NCBI GenBank assembly: GCA_017854255.1
Contig: JAFMIA010000018.1
Coordinates: forward strand, 1 to 46,131
DNA: 46,131 nt
DNA from: Pseudomonadales bacterium
GTDB lineage: Bacteria; Pseudomonadota; Gammaproteobacteria; Pseudomonadales; Azotimanducaceae
Reading direction: 5' to 3'
The position numbers and the translations under genes were made by a program. The notes below the pieces were generated by a model. It searched no databases. It saw nothing but the letters and a program-made list of their open reading frames with translations, and was not told the origin of the DNA. This document shows, piece after piece, positions 39,330 through 46,131 of the stretch. Positions within the stretch are counted from its first letter, which is position 1. Each line of letters opens with the position of its first letter.

Positions 39330-39384
39330 TCCCTGATTAACCGACCTGCACCCCTGTACCTAAATTGATGAATAAGGATAAATT

Positions 39385-39903
39385 GTGAGTCTAACTGCTG
39401 TTATCGAAACCAACAAAGGCACCATCAATATTGAGTTGTTTACTGATCAAACGCCGATCACGTGTGCGAATTTCGTAAACCTCATTCAAAAAGGTTATTA
39501 CGATGGCCTCAGCTTCCATCGCGTTATTAGCGACTTTATGATCCAAGGTGGGTGCCCCCTCGGGACCGGCACGGGTGGGCCTGGCTATCGTTTCGAGGAT
39601 GAGTTTTCAGATGATTTAAAACATGATCGCGCTGGGATCTTGTCAATGGCCAACGCGGGTCCTGGCACCAACGGCAGTCAAATTTTTATTACTCACGGGC
39701 CAACGCCACATTTAAACGGTGGTCACACCGTTTTTGGGGCGGTCAAAAGTGATAGCGATCAAGCCGTCGTGAATGATATTCGGATGGGCGACACCATGAT
39801 TAAGGTCCACATTGAAGGGGATACCGAGACCCTCCTAACCGGCCAACAAGCGAACTTGGATCAGTGGAACGCAGCCCTGTCGGACGCCTTCCCAGACCTG
39901 TAA
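39385..39903 (+). CDS. ppiB: Cytosolic peptidyl-prolyl cis-trans isomerase PpiB (cyclophilin)
   Basis: A 172-residue cyclophilin without a signal peptide, hence the cytosolic PpiB type. The active-site stretches are [23 protein letters not shown] and [12 protein letters not shown], all intact. The start is GTG, since the only nearby ATG (39368) is out of frame and stops at once; AAGGATAA lies just upstream. It sits between gltA and a dehydrogenase gene, co-directional with both. Confidence 0.96.
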   Translation: MSLTAVIETNKGTINIELFTDQTPITCANFVNLIQKGYYDGLSFHRVISDFMIQGGCPLGTGTGGPGYRFEDEFSDDLKHDRAGILSMANAGPGTNGSQIFITHGPTPHLNGGHTVFGAVKSDSDQAVVNDIRMGDTMIKVHIEGDTETLLTGQQANLDQWNAALSDAFPDL

Positions 39904-39946
39904 TGCTGATTGGGACGACACGCATCCCGACCAGCCGGAAACCTTT

Positions 39947-40939
39947 ATGAACGGCGTCATTCTTGACGCCCAAAGTCTGGGCCGGGGAATCGACCTTGGC
40001 CCTATCTTGACCCAACTCACCGCCTGGTCCACCTACCCCGCGACACAAGAAAAAGACCTTTTAGACCGCGTTGAGCACGCGGACGTCGTACTCACCAACA
40101 AGGTGATGTTATCGCGCGAGGTCCTTCGTCATGCCAAACACCTCAAGCACATTAGCGTCATGGCGACCGGAACCAACAATATTGATCTTGCTGCCGCAAG
40201 CGAACAGGGCATTAGCGTGTCCAATGCGGTCGGCTACGCGACGCCGTCGGTCTCGCAACATGTCCTGACGCTGATACTGAATCTCGTGACAAACATGCCG
40301 CGCTATTTGCAGGACACGCAAACCGGCCAATGGCAAAAGAGTCCCGTCTTCTGCCGGCTTGATCATCCGATTATCGAGCTATCCGGTAAAACACTCGGCA
40401 TTATCGGTCTCGGTGAATTGGGCCAGGCCGTTGGCAAGCTGGCGCAAGCTTTTGGGATGACCGTAATCGCAGCGAGCGCCCATTTGGGCCCCCCATCCAA
40501 TCCAACGCCTCCGAACATTACCCGATGCGACCTCCCAACCCTCTTGCGACGTGCCGATGTGATTTCACTGCATTGCCCATTAACGGCAGACACTGAGAAC
40601 CTGATTAATGCCGCAAGCCTTGCTGCTATGAAACCCTCTGCTTTCTTAATTAATACGGCTCGTGGCGCCTTAGTGGACAGTCAGGCGTTGCTGAAAGCGT
40701 TAGAGGCAGGTCACATCGCGGGCGCGGCGCTCGATGTCTTGGCAATCGAGCCGCCAACCCTTCAAGAATCACTCCTTCAGGTTCCCCGCCCGAACTTGTT
40801 AATCACGCCGCACAATGCTTGGGGCGCACTTGAATCACGGCAACGTTTGATTCAGCAAATGGCGGGCAATATTCGAGGTTTTTGCACGAACGCGCCGGTC
40901 CGCCAGGTTAACGCAGCAGTGCCTTTGCCGCACTCGTAA
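39947..40939 (+). CDS. D-2-hydroxyacid dehydrogenase, glycerate dehydrogenase (HprA) type
   Basis: The 330 residues belong to the D-isomer 2-hydroxyacid dehydrogenases. The NAD-binding loop is IIGLGELGQAVGK. The catalytic Arg is in NTARGALVD, Glu in ALDVLAIEPPT and His in ITPHNAWGALESRQR. The WGALESRQRL ending is characteristic of hydroxypyruvate/glycerate dehydrogenases, so HprA is the best guess, though other substrates are possible. The start is ATG 43 bp after ppiB with GGAAAC upstream. Its last 32 bp overlap the convergent VWA gene. Confidence 0.85.
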   Translation: MNGVILDAQSLGRGIDLGPILTQLTAWSTYPATQEKDLLDRVEHADVVLTNKVMLSREVLRHAKHLKHISVMATGTNNIDLAAASEQGISVSNAVGYATPSVSQHVLTLILNLVTNMPRYLQDTQTGQWQKSPVFCRLDHPIIELSGKTLGIIGLGELGQAVGKLAQAFGMTVIAASAHLGPPSNPTPPNITRCDLPTLLRRADVISLHCPLTADTENLINAASLAAMKPSAFLINTARGALVDSQALLKALEAGHIAGAALDVLAIEPPTLQESLLQVPRPNLLITPHNAWGALESRQRLIQQMAGNIRGFCTNAPVRQVNAAVPLPHS

Positions 40940-42338
40940 GACCGGCTGGCGTCAGCGGATGCATCCGGCCCGCCATGGTGTTCTGAATCAGCGCGACACT
41001 TGGCCACTGCGGCCAGGCCTGCTCTGGCACTGGATTCAACCAAACAACCTGACGGCACCGATCCTGTATCCGGGTCAACCATTCAACCCCGGTCGTTGCG
41101 TTGTAATGACGCAGGCTGCCACCAACCTCCAACAGCTCCGGAAGGCCAACTTGGCCATCACCCACAATAATCATCCGGGTGTCTGAGTCTAAACGACTTA
41201 AAAACGTGGTTGTCGATAGATCAGGCGCGAGCACCCCATCGTCAAATCCCGTCAACGTGTCGTAGATACAATTATGAAACCGATAACACTGCAGTGATTT
41301 TAGCTCAGCTTTTACGGCGGAAAAGAGCTGGTAACAAATCTCAGCATGCGCGTCCATCGATCCACCACTGTCTAACAAAAGCACCAGCTTTAATCCATTA
41401 CGACGCTCGGGGCGCATTCTAATATCCAAAAAGCCACCACCAGCCGCTGTTTTTTGAATCGTCTCAGAAAGATCCAACTCCTCGATCTGTGACTGACGCA
41501 CCCACTTGCGCAAATACCGTAAAGACAAGCGTAAGCTCCTAACGCCAAGAATTGCGTCATCATCCAAAGCTTGATAAGCCCGCTGCTCCCAGACCTTGCT
41601 GGCGGTGCCAAACCGACGCGCTTCTTGGTGATACCGCTCGCCGACGACCCGCGGAAACTCATGCGTCGTGCCGCGCCCTGTCTCTTGGGACTGTCCTACG
41701 CCTTGCTGACCGCCATCACCCTTCTGCCCAGGTTCTCCCGATTCTGAATCACCAGCATCGCCCTCACCTTCACCTTCACCTTCACCTTCACCACGATCTT
41801 CCGCCTGATCACTCAAGGCCCTACCCGAGGCGGCGTCAAGGCTGGCCTGCGCACGCGCTGTCTCCGACTGCGTTGCGTCAGATGCCGCCAGGTTCTCAAT
41901 CGCAGGGTGTGCGGCGCCGTCTGCGGGTAACCCAGCGCGCTGACCTGCGTCGGTCACCAATCGATCCAGGTCCATTAAATGGGGCTCGGTCGCGTTGACG
42001 GGCCTTGTCATCAAACCCTGCAACAATCGCCGCAACCGCGCCTCATCCAGCTCGAGGGCTTCATGACTTGCAAGTAGGTCCGTGATGGCGCCAACTAAAA
42101 TGGCGTCCGAACTATCCAGGGGTGCCGCGTCAAGGCCCGCGACAAAGACCCTAAAGGCTTGGTCAAATCGATCAAAATAGCGTTCATCTTTGACCAGACA
42201 CAGCCGGGCCAGGTAATAAAACGCATCCAGGTTTGAAAAAACGACGCCCGCGTTCAGAGCCGATAATAAGTCGAGCCACTCGCCGGTCGAAACGGGCAAA
42301 CGGTGGCGTCTCAATATCCCCAACAAAGACAGCAACAT
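40908..42338 (-). CDS. CoxE-like VWA domain protein
   Basis: The 476 residues have a helical N-terminal region (about 1-150), a disordered acidic Gly-Glu linker (about 160-225, with GEG repeats at 183-193) and a C-terminal von Willebrand A domain. The metal-binding MIDAS begins at Asp323 as DSGGSMD, the Gly-for-Ser variant I associate with CoxE-like proteins; TTFLSRLD and VGDGQ follow. Such proteins normally work with a MoxR ATPase encoded next door, but none is adjacent here. The ATG is at 42338. The 3' end overlaps the hprA-like gene by 32 bp. Confidence 0.85.
   Translation of the reverse strand: MLLSLLGILRRHRLPVSTGEWLDLLSALNAGVVFSNLDAFYYLARLCLVKDERYFDRFDQAFRVFVAGLDAAPLDSSDAILVGAITDLLASHEALELDEARLRRLLQGLMTRPVNATEPHLMDLDRLVTDAGQRAGLPADGAAHPAIENLAASDATQSETARAQASLDAASGRALSDQAEDRGEGEGEGEGEGDAGDSESGEPGQKGDGGQQGVGQSQETGRGTTHEFPRVVGERYHQEARRFGTASKVWEQRAYQALDDDAILGVRSLRLSLRYLRKWVRQSQIEELDLSETIQKTAAGGGFLDIRMRPERRNGLKLVLLLDSGGSMDAHAEICYQLFSAVKAELKSLQCYRFHNCIYDTLTGFDDGVLAPDLSTTTFLSRLDSDTRMIIVGDGQVGLPELLEVGGSLRHYNATTGVEWLTRIQDRCRQVVWLNPVPEQAWPQWPSVALIQNTMAGRMHPLTPAGLTSAAKALLR
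41765..41792. repeat. In-frame hexanucleotide repeat in the VWA gene
   Basis: CACCTT occurs four times in a row followed by CACC. On the coding strand it encodes alternating Gly-Glu in the linker. Copy-number change would add or remove two residues without a frameshift. Confidence 0.9.
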
Positions 42339-42455
42339 AACGGATCCAACCTTACAACGAACCGGCTCTTATTAAGCCTGATTGCCGTCTTAAAACGGCG
42401 CATCAAGACTGTTTCAGCGCAGAATGATAAGTCTAGCAGAGACTTTTATAACGAA

Positions 42456-42464
42456 TGCTATACT
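42456..42464 (+). promoter_or_regulatory. Extended -10 promoter abutting the secretion ATPase start
   Basis: TGCTATACT fits TGnTATAAT with one mismatch. Initiation about 7 bases later falls on or beside the ATG at 42471, which has no Shine-Dalgarno, so a leaderless transcript is possible. A 5-bp stem (42384-42388/42395-42399) lies further upstream. Confidence 0.4.
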
Positions 42465-42470
42465 CGCTTT

Positions 42471-44597
42471 ATGACAGACCCAATCCTCGATGATTTAAGC
42501 ACGATCGCAAGCAGTCCAGGCGCTGGCTTGTCCGCTTACACGCGCGCTTTGGGACAACCGGTTTCTGAGAACGCGCTTTATTCCGGCCTGCCAAAACCAA
42601 CCACCAGTGCAGACCATCTCACCCTCGCTGCCAGGGCAGCAAAGCGTGCTGGGTTTGAACCGATGGTTATAACGAAGCCGTTTGATGCCCTGACGAATGA
42701 GGATTGTCCGTGCCTGCTGACGCTCAAAGATGATCGAGCACTGCTGATCATAAAAGTAACCGCTAGCGCGCTGATTTACCCCAGTGGCCTGCAGGCACAA
42801 CCCGCAGCCATTGATAAATCGCTGGTACAAGACCGCTACGCCGGCGAACTCCTAAAGCTCAAAGCGCGCGCACCGGACGACTCTGTTCAACAGCGGTTCA
42901 ATACGCACTGGTTTTGGTCGGTCATAAGGCAATCTAAAAGCCTTTATTCAGAGGTCTTCGTTGCCTCTTTGCTGGTCAATATCTTCGCATTGGCAACGCC
43001 TTTATTTGTGATGAACGTCTACGACCGGGTCGTCCCCAATCAAGCGACGAACACCCTTTGGGTATTGGCATCCGGTGTCGCCTTGGTTTTTATTTTCGAC
43101 TTTGTTATGAAATCCCTCAGAGGCTATTTTCTCGATATCGCCGGTAAACGCGCTGACCTCTTATTGTCTTCTGCAACCTTTGAGCAAGTCCTCAACATGA
43201 CCATGCAAGAGCATCCCAAACGGGTCGGTAGCTTTGCAAGCCAGCTTCAAGAATTTGATCAGTTCAGAGAGTTTTTCACCTCAACCACATTACTCACGCT
43301 GATTGACCTGCCTTTTGTCCTACTCTTTATTGGGTTAATTTTTGGCATTGCCGGTCCGATAGGGCTGATCCCGCTGCTTGTATTGCCGATTGTTTTGCTG
43401 GTCAGCTATACCGCCCAGCGCCAGCTTCACCCGATTATCCAGGACATCTTTACAGAATCGTCCCGAAAAACCGCCCTCTTGGTTGAGACCCTGCACTCCT
43501 TGGAAATCATTAAAGCGCTCCAAGCCGAAAGTACGATGCAAGCCCGTTGGGAACAATCTCAAGACCAACTCGCAAGCCTCGGACTAAAATCGAGACTCGG
43601 TTCCCTGACAACCTTAAACCTCATTCAATTAATCTCTCAAAGCACAACAGTTGTTCTCGTCATTGCCGGGGTGTACGCCATACAAGCCGGCGAGCTGAGT
43701 ATCGGTGGTCTCATTGCCTGCACCATTTTGACAGGACGGGCGCTTGCACCGATGAGCCAGATCGCAACAATTATGACCCGCTACCAACATGCGCTGGCAG
43801 CCTACGGCACCATTGACCGTTTAATGAGTTTGCCTGGGGAACGCGACTTCAAACACCAGTTCCTACATCGCGCTGATTTGAAACCGGCCGTTGAATTCAG
43901 ATCGGTAAGCTTCACCTATCCGGGTCAGGCCGTGCCGGCCTTAAATTCCGTCAGCTTTCAAATAAAGCCTTATGAGAAGGTCGCAATCATTGGCCCAACC
44001 GGTTCCGGGAAAAGCACCATCGAGCGGCTTATCTCGAAGCTCTACCTACCGACCGACGGTAGCCTTTTAATCGATAACACCGATATTCACCAACTGGACC
44101 CAGCTGACTTGCGCCGAAAAATCAGCTACCTGCCGCAAGAATCAACGCTTTTAGCCGGTTCGGTTCGAGACAATATTCGCTTTGGTTTAGCCAATGCGAC
44201 CGACGAGCAAATTTTGGACGCTGCCAATTTTGGCGGAATTCGGAACTACTTTGATCAGCATCCAGAAGGCTTCGATTTTCAAGTCGGCGAGCGTGGCGGC
44301 TTTTTATCTGGCGGTCAGAGACAAGGCATCGCCATCGCCCGCGCGCTGATCAACCAAGCGCCGCTGATGCTCCTAGACGAACCGACGAATGCGATGGACC
44401 GTCAGGCAGAGCTGGATTTTATTCAGCAATTACGCCACTACGGTCCGAACCGAACTTTGATTTTGATCACCCACCGGATGAACCTCTTAGAACTCGTCGA
44501 CCGGGTCATCGTCATGAGAAATGGGACAGTCATGGCGGATGGCAGCAAAGAGGCCATTTTGAGTCAACTCGCTCAGAACAGTGGACCATCAGCATGA
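42471..44597 (+). CDS. Type I secretion ABC transporter with C39-like domain (LapB type)
   Basis: This inner-membrane ATPase/permease belongs to a type I secretion system. From the ATG at 42471 it has 708 residues. An N-terminal C39-like domain (about 1-125) lacks the catalytic Cys, so it would recognise rather than cleave substrate. A six-helix membrane domain follows (about 145-435). The ATPase domain has Walker A GPTGSGKS (508-515), signature LSGGQRQ (612-618) and Walker B LMLLDEPT (Asp636, Glu637). The resemblance is to LapB/LssB exporters of large RTX adhesins. The frame is open 56 codons upstream, but that extension is not transporter-like. It overlaps the next gene by 4 bp. Confidence 0.9.
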   Translation: MTDPILDDLSTIASSPGAGLSAYTRALGQPVSENALYSGLPKPTTSADHLTLAARAAKRAGFEPMVITKPFDALTNEDCPCLLTLKDDRALLIIKVTASALIYPSGLQAQPAAIDKSLVQDRYAGELLKLKARAPDDSVQQRFNTHWFWSVIRQSKSLYSEVFVASLLVNIFALATPLFVMNVYDRVVPNQATNTLWVLASGVALVFIFDFVMKSLRGYFLDIAGKRADLLLSSATFEQVLNMTMQEHPKRVGSFASQLQEFDQFREFFTSTTLLTLIDLPFVLLFIGLIFGIAGPIGLIPLLVLPIVLLVSYTAQRQLHPIIQDIFTESSRKTALLVETLHSLEIIKALQAESTMQARWEQSQDQLASLGLKSRLGSLTTLNLIQLISQSTTVVLVIAGVYAIQAGELSIGGLIACTILTGRALAPMSQIATIMTRYQHALAAYGTIDRLMSLPGERDFKHQFLHRADLKPAVEFRSVSFTYPGQAVPALNSVSFQIKPYEKVAIIGPTGSGKSTIERLISKLYLPTDGSLLIDNTDIHQLDPADLRRKISYLPQESTLLAGSVRDNIRFGLANATDEQILDAANFGGIRNYFDQHPEGFDFQVGERGGFLSGGQRQGIAIARALINQAPLMLLDEPTNAMDRQAELDFIQQLRHYGPNRTLILITHRMNLLELVDRVIVMRNGTVMADGSKEAILSQLAQNSGPSA

Positions 44598-45901
44598 CCA
44601 CCAGACCGATTGACCATAGCGCCAGATTCAGCGCGCTAACCCAGACCCAGCCGCTCAGTCATCTAGCGCTATGGATCACCGCGGTCTTTGTCCTGACTGC
44701 AATTATCTGGGCGAACTTTGCCGCCCTTGAGGAAATCACTCGAGCCGATGGCCGAATCATTGCCTCCAGTCAGACCCAGGTGGTTCAAAATTTGGAAGGG
44801 GGCATCTTAAGCGCCATTCTTGTTAAAGAGGGCGATCGAGTCGAAAAGGGTCAAGTGCTGCTCCAAATCGATAATACGCGGTTCGCTTCCTCGTTCAATG
44901 AAAGCCAATCCGCCATCACAACGCTCAGATTTAAAATGCTCAGACTGGCATCCGAGATCTCGGGTGAGCCAATGCAGGCGCCACCGAATCTGACCGCAGC
45001 CGAGCAGCAATCCTTTAATGATGAGGCTCAGTTGCTAAAATCAAGGCAGGACGAACTCAAAAGTAATCTATCGATCCTCGAACAACAACGATCACAGCAC
45101 AAACAAGCAAAAGAGGAATTGCAACGCGAACTTCAAAAACTGGCTCAGGGTGCGGACTATGCACGCCAAGAACTTGCCATGACCGCGCCGCTAGTCGAGA
45201 CCGGCGCCGTGTCGCAGGTCGAGCTCATTCGTCTAAAAGCGGCTGTGAATGAGGCCGAAGGTCGTCTTGAGGGCATTCGTTTGAAGCTGCCTGCACAAGA
45301 TTCTATTGTCACAGAAGCGACACAAAAAATACAAGAACGCCAGCAACAGTACCTTGCAGTTGCCCAGGAAGAACTGACCGCAACCCGCGCTGACCTTGAA
45401 CGGCTAAGTTACTCGAAGGTGGCACTGCAAGACCGAGTGGCTCGAACGGAAGTCAGGTCACCTGCCAACGGCATCGTGAACCAGATATTGGTCACAACGG
45501 AACGCGCCGTCATTCAACCCGGCATGGATCTACTCGAAATCGTCCCGCTCGATGACACCCTACTCATCAACGCGAAGGTTCGGCCAGTTGATATCGCCTT
45601 TATACGGCCGGGGCAAAAAGCGACCGTGAAGGTCACGGCCTATGATTTCGCAATCTATGGGGGACTCGACGCAACCCTTGAGCAAATTAGCGCCGACACC
45701 ATCGTTGATGAGACCGGAGAGTATTTTTTTCAAATTAGAGTCAGAACCGCCAAGAACTATTTGGGTCAAGCGGAAAACCCTTTGCCGATCATGCCAGGCA
45801 TGATCGCAACGGTTGACATCAGCACCGGCGAGAAGACCGTTATGGACTATTTACTCAAACCGTTAAAACGCGCCACAGCCTCAGCGCTCACAGAGCGATA
45901 A
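44594..45901 (+). CDS. HlyD-family membrane fusion protein (LapC type)
   Basis: The periplasmic adaptor of the type I secretion system, linking the ABC transporter to a TolC-like outer membrane channel. The 435 residues have a short cytosolic N-terminus, one membrane helix (about 24-44), a lipoyl half motif (VVQNLEGGILSAILVKEGD), a long coiled-coil hairpin (about 100-275) and the second lipoyl half plus beta-barrel (RSPANGIVNQI, PGMIATVDI). The ATG overlaps the transporter stop (ATGA), so the two are coupled. No outer-membrane channel gene or secreted substrate follows; the next gene is convergent. Confidence 0.92.
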   Translation: MTTRPIDHSARFSALTQTQPLSHLALWITAVFVLTAIIWANFAALEEITRADGRIIASSQTQVVQNLEGGILSAILVKEGDRVEKGQVLLQIDNTRFASSFNESQSAITTLRFKMLRLASEISGEPMQAPPNLTAAEQQSFNDEAQLLKSRQDELKSNLSILEQQRSQHKQAKEELQRELQKLAQGADYARQELAMTAPLVETGAVSQVELIRLKAAVNEAEGRLEGIRLKLPAQDSIVTEATQKIQERQQQYLAVAQEELTATRADLERLSYSKVALQDRVARTEVRSPANGIVNQILVTTERAVIQPGMDLLEIVPLDDTLLINAKVRPVDIAFIRPGQKATVKVTAYDFAIYGGLDATLEQISADTIVDETGEYFFQIRVRTAKNYLGQAENPLPIMPGMIATVDISTGEKTVMDYLLKPLKRATASALTER

Positions 45902-45905
45902 TTGC

Positions 45906-46131
45906 TTAACTGCCGTTAAATTGGGGCGGCCGCTTTTCTTTGAAGGCTTGACGCCCTTCTTTGTAATCTTCGCTGTTAAAGCAGGTATCAATAAGCGCTT
46001 GTATTCGCGCGGGCGCTTGAGCTGACTCGGGCTTGAGCAGTTCCCGAATGGCGCGCCGCGCCGCGTGGACGGTGAGCGGTGCGTTGGCTACGACCTTTGA
46101 GGCGTAAGCCGTAACGGCATCCCTTAGTTCA
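45906..46131 (-). CDS. Enoyl-CoA hydratase/isomerase family protein (C-terminal end only)
   Basis: The minus strand is open from the window edge to the TAA at 45906, giving the last 74 residues. The sequence (ANAPLTVHAARRAI, then NSEDYKEGRQAFKEKRPPQF) is the typical crotonase-fold C-terminal trimerisation helix and tail of enoyl-CoA hydratases. The catalytic region lies outside the window, so the substrate is unknown. The stop is 4 bp from that of the convergent HlyD gene. Confidence 0.85.
   Translation of the reverse strand, partial: ELRDAVTAYASKVVANAPLTVHAARRAIRELLKPESAQAPARIQALIDTCFNSEDYKEGRQAFKEKRPPQFNGS

Overview
The window is a compact chromosomal segment with a gammaproteobacterial character. 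This rests on gene order: sdhCDAB-sucAB-lpd-sucCD divergent from gltA, asd-fimV-truA-trpF and folC-dedD-cvpA-purF, a tRNA Pro-Arg-His cluster, and lpxH, miaE and acnB close together. Nearly all genes are core metabolism. There are no transposases, phage genes or CRISPR arrays, and I cannot place the organism below class.

Layout. 1-532: a glutathione S-transferase running off the left edge. 533-1199: non-coding, holding a possible structured RNA. 1200-1585: three tRNA genes on the minus strand. 1844-6147: lpxH (+), miaE (-), acnB (+). 6230-20502: a minus-strand block reading asd, fimV, truA, trpF, trpB, trpA, folC, a dedD-like SPOR gene, cvpA, purF, moxR, DUF58 and tgpA, with most joints from purF onward and around folC very tight. 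aroC (-) lies just upstream of asd, divergent from folE (+). 22425-25707: htpG, sixA and a DUF4892 gene on the minus strand, behind a heat-shock-type promoter. 25787-37698: the TCA cluster sdhCDAB-sucAB-lpd-sucCD (-), ending in a clear intrinsic terminator. 38049-40939: gltA, ppiB and an hprA-like gene (+). 40908-42338: a CoxE-like VWA gene (-). 42471-45901: a LapB/LapC-like type I secretion ATPase and membrane fusion pair (+). 45906-46131: the C-terminal end of an enoyl-CoA hydratase (-), cut by the right edge.

How it works together. With acnB and gltA, the window encodes citrate synthase, aconitase, 2-oxoglutarate dehydrogenase (E1, E2, E3), succinyl-CoA synthetase and succinate dehydrogenase. 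The 6-20 kb block joins cell-envelope, amino-acid, folate and purine genes with a MoxR/DUF58/transglutaminase module. The last 4 kb adds protein export.

Most unusual points: accD is absent from its conserved place between trpA and folC; TrpA has Glu at the position of the catalytic Asp60; short tandem repeats of three different unit lengths sit only in the long gaps of the TCA cluster; htpG appears to drive sixA and a DUF4892 gene; and a promoter plus consecutive hairpins lies beside the tRNA genes. I found no clearly novel multi-gene system. The best candidates for something undescribed are the TCA-cluster repeats and the 900-1130 RNA candidate.
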